The position numbers and the translations under genes are program-made. 64,000 nucleotides of DNA from Symbiodinium natans (taxonomy: Eukaryota; Sar; Dinophyceae; Suessiales; Symbiodiniaceae): contig CAJNDS010002192.1 of assembly GCA_905221605.1 (NCBI GenBank), forward strand, positions 387,501 through 451,500, read 5' to 3'. The notes beneath the pieces are model-generated. The model saw only the letters and a program-made list of their open reading frames with translations. It made no database searches and was not told the origin of the DNA. The first letter of the stretch is position 1. Each line of letters starts with the position of its first letter. Below are positions 37,049 to 45,139 of this stretch, one piece after another.

Positions 37049-37801
37049 CCTCCGAACTGAGCCCTGGACCCACGACCCGACTTGTTGGAGGGGCCAAGGC
37101 TGCTTGAGCTTTTCTAGCTTCACGGCCCAGACCCCGAAACGGGCTACAGATTCGGGTCTTGAGATGTTTTTGGGCTGTGGGAGTTATAGGGTGTTTTCAT
37201 GGTGTGGGGGTTAAACTTCGACAAATCCAGTCCCGGGCGCCGAACTATGTCCCTGCTGGCTTTGGCATTGCGGCGTGCTGCGGCTGGTGGAGCGGTATTC
37301 AGGGTTCAGGAAGTCAAGGGTTTTTAGACCTGCAAAGGTTAGCGTTCAACAGGTACAAAGAGAATGGGACTAGTGGCATAAGACGTTTTAGGGATCCATG
37401 ACCCGGGAGTTCCCTCAAGCCACCAAGAACCAATCCAATCCGATCCCTTAAGTAGATAGCACGCCTACCATGACATTCTGATGTGGCTAGTCATGTGGCC
37501 TTGGTGGTTGTTCCTCGGCTGCTGGGCTTGACATCTTGTAGGGACAGGGAGATTACGAGAAGGCGCTTGGGCTCAGTGTTTTGATCGTAAGCAATGTAAA
37601 ACGAAGTACAGTAAGTGGCCCACCTTCAGGGCCTCAGCAAGGCAGCATCTCAAGTCCCACACCCCGGTTGGCAACTTGGATGTTCAGAGAGCTTTCATGG
37701 TAGCTCCCAGCAGCCAAAGGCTTCTGTACGCAGTGCTGTCCTACCGGGCCTTGATGGACTTCGAGTGGGAGAGCCTGCCCTGGGAGGACGTGGGCTCGTA
37801 A
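21544..37801 (+). CDS. CSC1/OSCA/TMEM63-type mechanosensitive cation channel (split gene)
   Basis: The product is predicted to be an osmotic- or stretch-gated, calcium-permeable channel of the plasma membrane or endomembranes (RSN1_TM, PHM7 cytosolic and RSN1_7TM regions). About twenty exons carry family segments in the right order: GLDHAMLLEF (22841), IPMLVVMGTLNFFFG (23105), GIPDEYQSDEKV (27098), DAIDYWKAKVEE (28621), SGFVTF (29324), VVEDIIWSDMKV (29751), then pore helices at 30200, 31444, 31938, 33016, 34443, 35879 and 36490. Many adjacent exons join in phase, which excludes chance. Missing or uncertain are the first membrane helix, the link around 24.2-27.1 kb, and one or two short pieces near 30.3-31.4 and 36.6-37.6 kb. 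Donors are GT, GC and GA. A retrogene (23324-24152) sits in one intron. Whether the channel is still functional cannot be judged. Confidence 0.85.
22829..22911 (+). CDS. Channel exon, GLDxxxxLxF motif
   Basis: After AG at 22827-22828 the frame reads VKYAGLDHAMLLEFTEMSKR and continues ILWRMLG. This matches the conserved GLDAxxfLrf segment before the second membrane helix of CSC1/OSCA. A GT donor at 22912 splits a Leu codon that is completed at 23101. Confidence 0.82.
23101..23170 (+). CDS. Channel exon, second membrane helix
   Basis: It continues in phase from 22911 as LG-L-IGIPMLVVMGTLNFFF and then GHGEAEK. The hydrophobic helix and the NFFFG ending match the family. The acceptor AG is at 23099-23100 and a GT donor is at 23171. 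The SL relic of the nested retrogene lies 153 bases downstream in the following intron. Confidence 0.82.
23324..23344 (+). other. Relic of the dinoflagellate spliced leader
   Basis: Twenty-one bases beginning CCGTAGCCATTTTGG and ending CTCAAG equal positions 2-22 of the SL that is trans-spliced to the 5' end of dinoflagellate mRNAs. Only the first, variable base differs (C here). Its presence in genomic DNA just upstream of an intronless gene marks reverse-transcribed mRNA reinserted into the genome, as described for dinoflagellates by Slamovits and Keeling. Confidence 0.93.
23409..24152 (+). CDS. Bax inhibitor-1 / Lifeguard (TMBIM) family membrane protein, intronless retrogene
   Basis: The 247-residue product belongs to the TMBIM/BI-1 family of endomembrane calcium-leak and cell-death-suppressing proteins. 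The start is the ATG at 23409 in good context (AAATCATGG), 64 bases after the SL relic. FIRKVYGIVACQVAATAL (residues 30-47) begins helix 1. Further membrane helices lie near 71-89, 96-118, 124-145, 152-173 and 181-202, followed by a C-terminal re-entrant hydrophobic stretch (222-240). Asp203 in VYDTW and Asp226 in YMDIINLF fit the di-aspartyl pair that senses pH in bacterial YetJ. Length and helices are complete, with no stop, frameshift or intron. It lies on the same strand as the surrounding CSC1-like gene, inside its intron. Trans-splicing would still need an acceptor AG upstream. The strong G/C third-position bias and intact frame suggest it is still functional. Confidence 0.95.
   Translation: MASFAPFDMEAQRGYSDFQGIGEKQMRLGFIRKVYGIVACQVAATALTAALCAGPFRPTIVGFVVHWPSAFKWGSLLATGLALFICYAGKNSYPLNFFGLTFLTAVMSLDVGVMAAVASAMGMGALVAQAAVITALLVTGLTIYTFRSKRDFSFLGAALWPLTFGLFAFGLLSCFFPSLHTGILGLIVSFAGAAIFCAYLVYDTWRIANELQVDDYVEGAIQLYMDIINLFMYILDILMQLNKGQNE
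24153..25560 (+). other. 3' flank of the retrogene and channel intron
   Basis: There is no recognisable gene. There is no clear poly-A tract after the retrogene stop (24150-24152), so its 3' insertion boundary cannot be set. Degenerate TTTAGGG units lie at 25182-25244. Confidence 0.5.
25562..25654 (+). CDS. Channel exon, third membrane helix and amphipathic tail
   Basis: The frame reads CLLHFVVLAFTLGFVRACFR and continues VARQAFFVSRK. This fits the helix ending in ..FxxlRxxWL of CSC1 proteins. A GC donor follows at 25655, before an in-frame stop at 25658. The left boundary is uncertain: an overlapping frame (LNVQETGTSWPLHHV, near 25520-25564) resembles the preceding family segment, so a frameshift or another exon is possible. 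Confidence 0.6.
26087..26114 (+). repeat. GA microsatellite
   Basis: About fourteen GA units in a channel intron, followed by a purine-rich tract to about 26215. Confidence 0.9.
27099..27136 (+). CDS. Channel exon, GIP motif of the cytosolic domain
   Basis: After GCAG the frame reads GIPDEYQSDEKVQ, equivalent to the TVLVxGIPxxYrsdekLxxfF start of the RNA-recognition-like cytosolic domain of CSC1/OSCA. A GA donor follows at 27137. Confidence 0.72.
27917..27987 (+). CDS. Channel exon, helix of the cytosolic domain
   Basis: The frame reads LDHQVYAELQAAVSALAKVE and then QAL. OSCA proteins have a V(V)YNAxKLxxLVxxxxxLxxxL helix here. Ending at 27987 with a GC donor and joining 28595 gives QAL-M-KPLMG in phase. 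The alternative is to read through to a stop at 27993. Confidence 0.65.
28595..28677 (+). CDS. Channel exon, DAIDYW helix
   Basis: After ACAG the frame reads KPLMGSSQDAIDYWKAKVEE and then KKQAENP. This matches the KVDAIexyxxxVEexxxeI helix of OSCA proteins. A canonical GT donor follows at 28678 in phase 0. Confidence 0.82.
29306..29396 (+). CDS. Channel exon, GFVTF strand
   Basis: It joins the previous exon in phase as ENP-LKVNGHSGFVTFTD and continues CRNARVAASTKPLHLE. The (A/G)FVTF block followed by an Ala-rich helix is a hallmark of the CSC1 cytosolic domain. A GT donor is at 29397. Confidence 0.85.
29734..29820 (+). CDS. Channel exon, DxxWSD segment before the pore region
   Basis: It joins 29396 in phase (HLE-G-SHEMRVVEDIIWSDM) and continues KVNVDLRTAKRLIG. 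The APEPxDVxWxNL....R..Rrl pattern of the family is clear. A GC donor at 29821 splits a Gly codon completed at 30200. Confidence 0.85.
30200..30280 (+). CDS. Channel exon, membrane helix of the RSN1_7TM region
   Basis: It continues in phase as RLI-G-YGLVFGLYVAFTPF and CLFAAKLQLFG. A hydrophobic helix with a Pro in this position is typical (fwiiPvafvxxlxnl). The right boundary is uncertain. Confidence 0.72.
   Translation, partial: DTGWCLACMWPSHRSVCLLLSCNYSG
31444..31488 (+). CDS. Channel exon, pore-region helix
   Basis: After GCCAG the frame reads VLINIFSWLFNLKSE. A GC donor at 31489 allows a phase-0 join to 31597. The sequence fits the end of the helix preceding the ExxxSxSxxE loop. The preceding part of that helix was not found. 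Confidence 0.65.
31597..31645 (+). CDS. Channel exon, loop with GHWGLHDKAA
   Basis: After AAAG the frame reads VCSGHWGLHDKAARIP, similar to the ExHwsxSxxe loop that joins two pore helices in CSC1/TMEM63. A GT donor follows at 31646. The phase with the next exon differs by one base, so the boundary or a tiny exon is missing. Confidence 0.6.
31938..31989 (+). CDS. Channel exon, KYFxFxxxNVF-type helix
   Basis: After CCCAG the frame reads YFWFMVFFVIGVTVVGQ, matching the (R/K)YfyFxlvNvFl helix of the family. A GA donor at 31990 allows a phase-0 join to 32514. Confidence 0.75.
32514..32600 (+). CDS. Channel exon, xxPxxxpxxLAe segment
   Basis: It joins the previous exon as VGQ-INERAILAVLGEV and continues AEDPLKLPMVLAEKIL. 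OSCA proteins have an I..il..PsxIpxlLAxslP stretch here. A GT donor is at 32601. Confidence 0.78.
33016..33100 (+). CDS. Channel exon, FyinYixxxg helix
   Basis: After TAAG the frame reads MPSSTHYYLNFLALQWVTHG and MNLTRYIQ, closely matching PkxstFFinYixlxgxxgxxxeLlR. It ends at CAG before a GT donor (33101) that opens a poly-G run. Confidence 0.85.
33887..33951 (+). CDS. Channel exon, TxRDxxe..fdYG loop
   Basis: The frame reads IFGEDARELSEPEDQDYYGI followed by G and a split Ser codon. The family loop is T(p/e)(r/k)Dxxexxxxxxfdyg. A GA donor at 33952 makes the Ser codon complete at 34443 (GIG-S-SARFTIN). AT-rich intron precedes it. Confidence 0.75.
33998..34032 (+). repeat. Telomere-like array, TTTAGGG x5
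   Basis: Five perfect units in a channel intron, starting 46 bases after the donor at 33952. Confidence 0.95.
34443..34515 (+). CDS. Channel exon, YSvxaPl pore helix
   Basis: The frame reads ARFTINLLIAMIFGTISPLM and then YLC, matching the lxftixlvYsvxxPlilpf helix. A GT donor is at 34516 in phase 0. Confidence 0.82.
34684..34762 (+). repeat. Poly-G runs flanking TTTAGGG units
   Basis: A 17-base G run (34684-34700), a short degenerate TTTAGGG stretch, and a 28-base G run (34735-34762) lie in a channel intron. The G-rich strand could form quadruplexes. Confidence 0.9.
35879..35937 (+). CDS. Channel exon, (D/S)xGGxxW loop
   Basis: The frame reads KSDSGGYFFITQLHHVLLS and ends with AG of a split Arg codon. 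The family has fdtGGxxWpxxhxrvlxal here. The Arg codon is completed at 36490 (LLS-R-YAGL), fixing a GA-AG intron. Confidence 0.8.
36431..36465 (-). repeat. Telomere-like array, CCCTAAA x5
   Basis: Five units end about 25 bases upstream of the channel exon at 36490. Confidence 0.95.
36490..36538 (+). CDS. Channel exon, penultimate membrane helix
   Basis: The frame reads YAGLIFYTLLMIGMFL, matching lixxqlxmiGlf. After 36538 a GA donor is possible, since the open frame soon becomes unlike the family. Confidence 0.8.
37012..37045 (+). repeat. Poly-C run
   Basis: Thirty-four C, preceded by shorter C runs from 36998. Confidence 0.95.
37646..37801 (+). CDS. Probable last exon of the channel gene
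   Basis: After GGCAG the frame reads HLKSHTPVGNLDVQRAFMVA and ends in YRALMDFEWESLPWEDVGS with TAA at 37799-37801. Codon use is coding-like. The acidic tail is compatible with the short C-terminal region after the last CSC1 helix, but no family residue is decisive. It could be another gene. Confidence 0.45.
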   Translation, partial: HLKSHTPVGNLDVQRAFMVAPSSQRLLYAVLSYRALMDFEWESLPWEDVGS

Positions 37802-40800
37802 ACTGTGCTTTTGGTGAGCTTGGCATCTCAGTGGGGTTTTGCGTACCTATAGCCTTCCATGGAAGGCAGTAGCAGGTTGGTCTAAGCGCCCGCCACATGC
37901 AAAGAGCCACACCTCAGCAGAGATCTTCGGATGCCCTTTGCGACTGTGGGAGCCTGTTGCTATTGCTGCTGGCGATTCGCGAAGCTTTTCAGAAGTCACC
38001 ACCCCCTCGCCCCTGAAGAAGCTCCCTGAGTCGACGGGTATCATGCGGTAAGACCCACTTTTTTCAGGCGCCCAGAATCGAACTTGCTTTGGGCTTCTTG
38101 CGACGCGAGCAACCACCGGCAGTCAGCCATCAAGTGGATGCAAGCTGCCGGCTGATTCGACAGATCTGAGTAAGGAGGGTTCAGTTTCTTCTTCTGGTTG
38201 CGGGGCAGTTTGTGACATCGCTGGTATGCGAGCTTGATTTCAGGAGACGAAAAACAAACACGAACCTTCCCACACCACCGAAGGCCGAGACGCAGTTCCA
38301 TGTGTCTGTCGTACATGACATCGGACCACATAGACCTAACTCGGCATACTGCTAAAAAAAGACCTACAGCTGCATGTTAGGGAACGCTTGTTCAGCACAT
38401 CGGCCAGCGGTGCCCGAAAGCAGTTGCAAGGAGCTTGCTCCAGATGCAGAAGGGAATGACTTTGTCCCGGAGGCTGCGACATTCGGATTCTTTATACAAC
38501 TATAGAAGCGTGTGAAGACAATCGGCAGCCAAAGGATTCATGTTCAAGAGTCTTCAGGTTGCGTGCGTGTGCGTATTGAATTAAGCCATACCAAGTCAAT
38601 CAGAATTTCGCCGGGTGGTTTGCTGTGTTTCGTACCCTGCACCCTGGGATCTACTGCATGAGTGTTTCCTAGAACCTGTTTGAATTTGCTTGAGAAACTC
38701 TTTTGGGTAGCTTGGGCTTGGGGTGCTCCGCCGGTTACGGCAGGATTCGGGCAAGACCTACGTGCAGCCAGAGTTGGAGAAGGCTGGCGCGGAAACACGC
38801 TGCATTTGGGCTAAAGTTATGGCTAAAGGATGAATAGGGCTTCACAGGCAGGCACCGGAGCGGGCCTGCGATCGCCAAGCTCCCAAAACCATCAACAACC
38901 CGAGTCCTAAGTTTTGGCAGCTCAGCATGTATTCCTGCACCATGTCACGCCGTGAATAAGAGTGGAAAGAACCGCCCAACAGGACCTCGATGAGGTGATC
39001 AGTGTGGGCCCACAAAGCAAGAGTTGAGCCTTGGCAGCAGGCAGACCTTCCGGGCTCATTTTGTGTGGAGTCCGCGTATTCGGCCGAATTATGGTGCCAC
39101 GTGACCAGTAGCACATACCAGGACCTAAGAAATCAACATCTGATTGTAAGGCATTTCGAAGGTGGGTCAGGAAAAGCACTTGCAGGCCCACATGAGCTGT
39201 GACACGCAGGATCCCGCATGTAAACGTCACAGCTGCAGCTACCCGCAGCCCGCAGCTGCCTCAAGGAGCTTCGAGCTGGCCTGCGACGGCATATCCTGAG
39301 CTTACGGCGCCGCTCAGAGTTCTGCAAGTCGGATTCGGGAGGAAGGGTCATGTGTGGTCATGTGACGATCCCCATCGATGTCTTATAGGGGGGATGTAGA
39401 AAAAGTTGTGAGCGGTCGGCGAATAGCGGACATTGGCCGCATCGCAGCTCTGATAAGCAACCATAAATATACAAGGCATCTGATGCTGGTAGCTGTGACG
39501 GCGGTAGTGCAGTCGAGGCCTTCACGAAACCTGTCAATAAACTGGCAAGCATGCTATAAATCGTGGTTGGACAGCGGGAGAACGCAGCTGCAGCAGGACC
39601 CTGTTTAGTGCTGGCAGAGGTGGAAGCGCATCCGTTGGGAAAAAGTGTTTGAGCAAGGCTCTGCTTTTTCAGGGAGGCTTTGCGTTGTCGAGCGGCAGTT
39701 GCAAGACAAGTGGCACGAAAGCTGTCAATGTCTATTAGTTAATATTAATTCTTAGTCTTTGCATTGCAGTCAGTGTCAAGCTTGTTTGTCGACGACTTGC
39801 AGTTGTTCCTCTCATCCTCGGGCCCAGGGTGGCGGTTGGTAAGATCTGTAGGTAGAGCTGAAAATCAAGATTTCAGGCATGCCTCCGCACGTGCAAGGAA
39901 TGTTGCACTTAGGCAGAAAGCGTGCTGCCGACGTCGTGGCGGTGTCAGCACAGCGCTCCGGCCGTGCAGGGGCCCTCAGTTGGCGTTCCTTGTGAGGGGC
40001 TGGGGCCTGAGGACAGGCTTGCGTCACTTTGTCAGGATCTCAGATCTGCAAGTTATGGGAGCCGAGTTGTGGATTCAGGGTCTCTGGCAAGCCCGTCGCA
40101 AAAAGGGTCTGTATGTTTTGCCCCGCCGCAACATGCCGCTCTCGCTGTGAGGCATTGGACCGAGAGGAGCTCATCGAAGCCATGGTCCGCTCCCCATCGG
40201 GTTTAGGGTTTAGGGTTTAGGGAGTTTAGGGTTCAAGGTTTAGGGTTTAGGGTTTGTTGCTAAGTTGCTAGACTTTAATTTATCGGAGCAGACCTGGAAG
40301 GATGGAGGGCAGCAGTGGAGTTTCAACAGTTCCAGAATCCCTGAATGTTATGGGGGCTAGGAGTCCTAGAGTGCTCACCGTTGCTCCAGGGATGTGGCTT
40401 TTGGTGTTTGCGTGTGGACGAACCTAAATTGTTCAGCTGGCTGGCACTCCGCACTCTGAACCTTACCCCTTACCTTCATTACTGTCGTGCTAGGCTCAGA
40501 GTTGAAGGGGAGAGGGCGGAGGGGTTCTGTTTTGCAAAACACCCCTCTCGGAGATTCCGGGTTGGTCCTGGATCCCCCTGCCAATCCAGGCCGTGGCAAC
40601 TTGGGGTGGCACCCTCCGTGGGGAGAAGCTACGGGCTGAATGCGCCGGAGCCTTTGGTGAACACACCTGAGCGAAGCGAACAGCTTCCAGCTGGGCTAAG
40701 CTTCCAGCTGGGCTAGTCCAAGCTAGGTTCCTAGTTCGGGTGGCGTTGTATTGCCAATCACAGTGAATCTCTGAAGTCCAGGGGTTTGGGGTTGATTGTG

Positions 40801-42449
40801 GGGGTTTGCTTGGCCCTTGTGGCAATCAGGAGTTCCAGGTGTAGGGTCCAGCTTCTCGACGCTAACCCCCCCTCCCCCCCCCCTCCCTCCCCCCCAGCAC
40901 CCGAACCCCAAGCCCTTCAGTACCCTTCACGTAGTTGTCGATTGTCAGCAGCATTTTCATTTCAACCCCTGTCGGCCCCGTGTCTCAAGTCCCCGAAACC
41001 CTTCAACCCAAAGGCGTCACCCTCTGAAGACCTCGAAACCCTGGTCGCAGCCCTTTCTGGGAAGCCTCAACACAAGCTCGCTCACTGCCAGAACAGCAGC
41101 AGGGCTGAAAGCCCCAAGCCCTGACTGCGCCCCCAATTTAGGGTTTAGGGTTTAGGGGCTTAGCTCCAAAAATTGGTGGCGGGTCTTGAGTTTAGGTGTT
41201 GAGGAATAGAGCCCGCCACAGGCTGCCAAGGGTATTCCAATGGAGAAGCTCAGCTACGAGCAAGCGGATGCCCTGCACCACCCTCAGCAGCCAATTGTTG
41301 TTCCCGGTTGGGTTTCCTTCCCTTTTTGGGGTTTATAGGGTTCATAGGGTTTAGGGTTTAGGGGGCTCGCAGGTGCTTAGTGAAAGGGGGTGGGGAACGG
41401 GAAGACCCTGCAATGCTAGTTGTGGAGCGGGTGTCCCCATGTCGGGGGTCAGTTTAGATCGGACCATCCCTGTGCCCAGGCCCTGGTTGAGTTGCAAAGC
41501 CGGTATCCCTCAATCGGCTTCATTTTGGGGCTCTATGACCCACCGCCCCAAGGATGTATTAAATGGCATGAGTATACGTTCCAGCATCTACTTGTACTAG
41601 TTTGCGTACTACACTATGTCATAGGGTGCTTACGCGTATGTTACTGCATATGGCGACGGGGAGCTTTTCGGCTTGTGGATTCGCTTGCTTGGACAGCTGG
41701 CTCATGAAGTAACTGCCGGAAAGCCGCTGACTTTGCCCGCGATGCAGGAGCCGTTGGTTGCTGATTGAGCATTGAACTCGTGCTAGCTCGAGCCCACCTG
41801 TAGCTGGCAGTTCAAATGATGTGTTCGTTGTTCACGTCAGGCCCAACGAATCATTTTAATGCCGGAAGGCCTTCGAACATGTTCGTGTCTTGCTGAGAGG
41901 TTCGGTTTCAGAGTCTTCTATAGGTGTTTGTTTACCAGGGTTAAAACAGGTGTGCACAGGCCGCGCGACGCGGTAGCTGTGGACGACTTCTCTTCATGCA
42001 GAGGTGTGTGCTGGGTGTGTGGATTCCCGACAAGGTCACCTGTGTTAGAGTTAGAGTAGTTTCTTTCGTCTTCTGTGCTCCCATGCGTGTTTGAGTCTCC
42101 AGGAGGGCAAAGGTGGCCTGGAACTCAGAAGCAGGAGTACCGAGGAGAGGAGCACCCTGGGCATCCCCGCTCCCACCGAATCGAGCAGCACCAGAACAAC
42201 CTATCCTTCACAAGTACCCCAACGCTTACAACGATCGAGTTGTTCTTCTTGCTCTGTCTCGTGCAAAAAGTGACACAGATTCAAGATACCATGCCGTTAA
42301 GCTACGCAGAACTCTGGCCAGATATATGCAGAAGTTGTTTTCATCACAATCATGCGAAAATGGATTGCATTTCGGTTTGCTTGCGGCACAACTTGGGATT
42401 CAACAAAAGCTTATCAATAATGATACCATTATTTTGACCGTTGAAATTC

Positions 42450-42529
<80 letters not shown>

Positions 42530-43240
42530 GCTGCTATTGCTAGCTGCTGGGGGCTGATGCTGGTTGTGCTTTATGGAGTACCTACGAGCTCCGAACCTTT
42601 TGGCAGAGTCTGTGGATCTTCGTGGTACGCAAGGAAATGCAAGACATGAATGCTGGCTAGGTCAGAATGTCACTCACAGCAAAGGCACCTCGAAAGGAAG
42701 GATTTCTGGGTGTGTAGAATGCAAGTCAAGGACTTGGGGTGCAGCCCGACTGCTAAGCTGGCAACTGGGGGCCTAGGCACGTACTACCCGCCGTTTCCTG
42801 TGCTGGGACTTGCCAGCGATGGCGGACAGATGCTTGGCGGTTAACCAAGTCACTTCGAAACCTGCGTGGTAGTTCCCTACACACCAATGTAATGATATAC
42901 GGATATCAAAATTCAACAGTCTACTAATAATGTAATATGCTAATGTATTCATTTCGTCATATAACGAAATAGTAAATCGTATAATCATATCGTAATGTGG
43001 TACGATACATCCGTTTTAGAGTACTTCTAGGTGCCCTTTTGAGCATTTTCTTGTCGAGTCTGTGCCCGGGACGAGGTACTGAGAGGGCGGTGAAAAGAAT
43101 GCGGATGAGAATCCTTCCATTATGATGCGATTTTACTTCAATATTATTCCCATGAATATTGCATAACCACATTACTAGCAGTGAGGCAAACAAGCCCAAG
43201 CCCGAGACTTCTTGGCTTTTCTTGGAGCTGACAAATCCAG
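37802..43240. other. Stretch without a recognised gene
   Basis: No family was recognised. It holds TTTAGGG arrays (40201-40255, 41138-41158), the CTG array at 42451-42528 and an AT-rich segment near 42880-43015. One exon-like segment, 41231-41290, reads GIPMEKLSYEQADALHHPQQ, of unknown identity. First exons of the SEC12-like gene probably lie at the right end. Confidence 0.45.
42451..42528 (+). repeat. CTG/GCT trinucleotide array
   Basis: Twenty-six near-perfect units. One frame gives a long alanine run within an otherwise unrecognised open reading (42113-42649), treated as unproven coding sequence. Confidence 0.95.
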
Positions 43241-43320
43241 TCGTCGCCCGAAGGATCTTTCTCAGCTGCGGTGGTGGCGGCGCGACGGCTGCAAAGGAAG
43301 TCCCCAACGTCGTGCAGGCG
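43241..43320 (+). CDS. SEC12-like exon with the GGGG loop
   Basis: After CCAG the frame reads VARRIFLSCGGGGATAAKEV and PNVVQA. In SEC12/PREB the first blade has vllaGGGGxaktGvpNxi, whose loop is linked to potassium binding and SAR1 exchange in yeast Sec12. A GT donor is at 43321. Confidence 0.7.
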
Positions 43321-44435
43321 GTGGGTTTAGATCTCAGTAGGCTTTCAAACACATTGAGATTCACGACGAGGAAGATGCAATCTTCTGCTCGCGGTTGCCG
43401 CTGGGGGTTCAGAAAGAACCATTGCGTGTAAGCTTCATGTCATGTCATGGTCTCAGGGCTCTGCTGAGCGCACATAATTGCATGATATGCATGCATGTGG
43501 TGGCGAACGGGCAAGTGCAAATATGTGTGAAAGTAAGTATGTATGTACGTGTATGTCATGTCTCTGTCCTCTCCGTCTCTCTGTCTCTGTCTGTCTCTAT
43601 TTCTGTCTGTCTGTCTCTCTGGCTGGGTCTGTCTTTGCTTGCCTGTGTGCGCATGTGTGTCTCTGGAAGTACTCGCTCTCTCTCTCTCTCTCTCTCCGCC
43701 TGTGTGTGTGTGTGTGTTTCCCTCTCTGTCTCTCTCTCGCTCTCTCTTTCATGTGTGCGGTTGGACCGATGGCTTGCTGCCTGAAGGGTGCTGATAGGAT
43801 TGCAGGTACTGTAGACCTGGGGCTTACGCCAGGCACATCGCTATGACGAAGCGACTGGGCAGATGAGCACCATTGCTTCCTTGGACACTGCGAAGTGACG
43901 CTCCATCTGCACTATTCTGCACTCTGCAATGCTAGAGCGGTCTGTGAGATGGATGTTCGGGCCCCGTGTTACACAGAGTTGTGGGATGTTATGAGCTTCT
44001 GGTTCCAGGCTTTCTGATTACATTACAGAGGGTTGCAGACTTTGGGGCGGCGTTTGTCCCTTCGAGTCACTAAGGCGTTGTTGTTGCGCTGTCCTACGCG
44101 CCCGCACTGGAGCTGTGGCTGCTCGGTTGCGGTTTTGTTCGCTTGTTGGCCTGTCGCACTGATCAAGCCTATTATTTGTTAGCAGAGCCCCGGTGCTGTA
44201 CAACGTCCCTCTAAGAGGAACTCGTGTAAAATTCCTCTCGTCCCCATGCCCACGGCCCAACCGCATTCTTGCGCCTGGTGGTGAGAGCGTCGGTGCTTCC
44301 TGCCGGTGCCCCTCCTCCCTCTTAACTTTGGCGGCTTGACATGGGCATTTCCCAAAATAGGGGCACCCCTTTTACACCCCAAATAGAATAGAATCCCCTT
44401 AAAGGGAGCCCCAAACAGGGTACACCTATATTCGG

Positions 44436-44474
<39 letters not shown>

Positions 44475-45105
44475 AAAAAAATGGCTTTTGCTTTGCAGGT
44501 TAGGCAGCGTTGGGCGCGGCTGCAAGGTCTTGCAGCTGTCTGCGGCCTGGATGTGAGAAGAAGCTTTGCGACTCTGCCAGTTTGCATTTGTTGGTGTTGA
44601 CACGTCCCAGAGTTCTGGCACCAATTCGCAAGTTACCGAAGAGATCCTAGGCGGTGCCCTGTGACGTTCGTTTCGTGGCAACGCTGTAACGTTTGAACTA
44701 GGCCAGACCGGTGTCTTGACCGGTCTGCACCGAGTTTCTGTACAGTAGCTAGGAGGTTGGTTCGTCCCCGCATGCGTAATGCCGACGAACATGTATCATG
44801 GCTACCGGGTCTTCGTCAACTTTGATCTTGACGCTTCCGTACTTGGAGGCTTCACGACTCAAGAGATTCAAAAACTGCGCCCGTGCCATGCTACTCTGAA
44901 TCCTTTATCCCTCTTACGCGGAAAAGAACCCCAAACCAGAAACACCGGGTTTAGGACAACGACCCTGAAGGTGGAGAAGAACAGCCTGACAGAAGTTTGT
45001 GAGTGGCAGACAGAAGAGACCGGCAAGAGCCTTGCACCGCAAGTCGACTGGTTTCGGCCCTTTGAGGTCTTGCTACTAAAGTACATTGGCATATATATAT
45101 ATATG

Positions 45106-45139
<34 letters not shown>

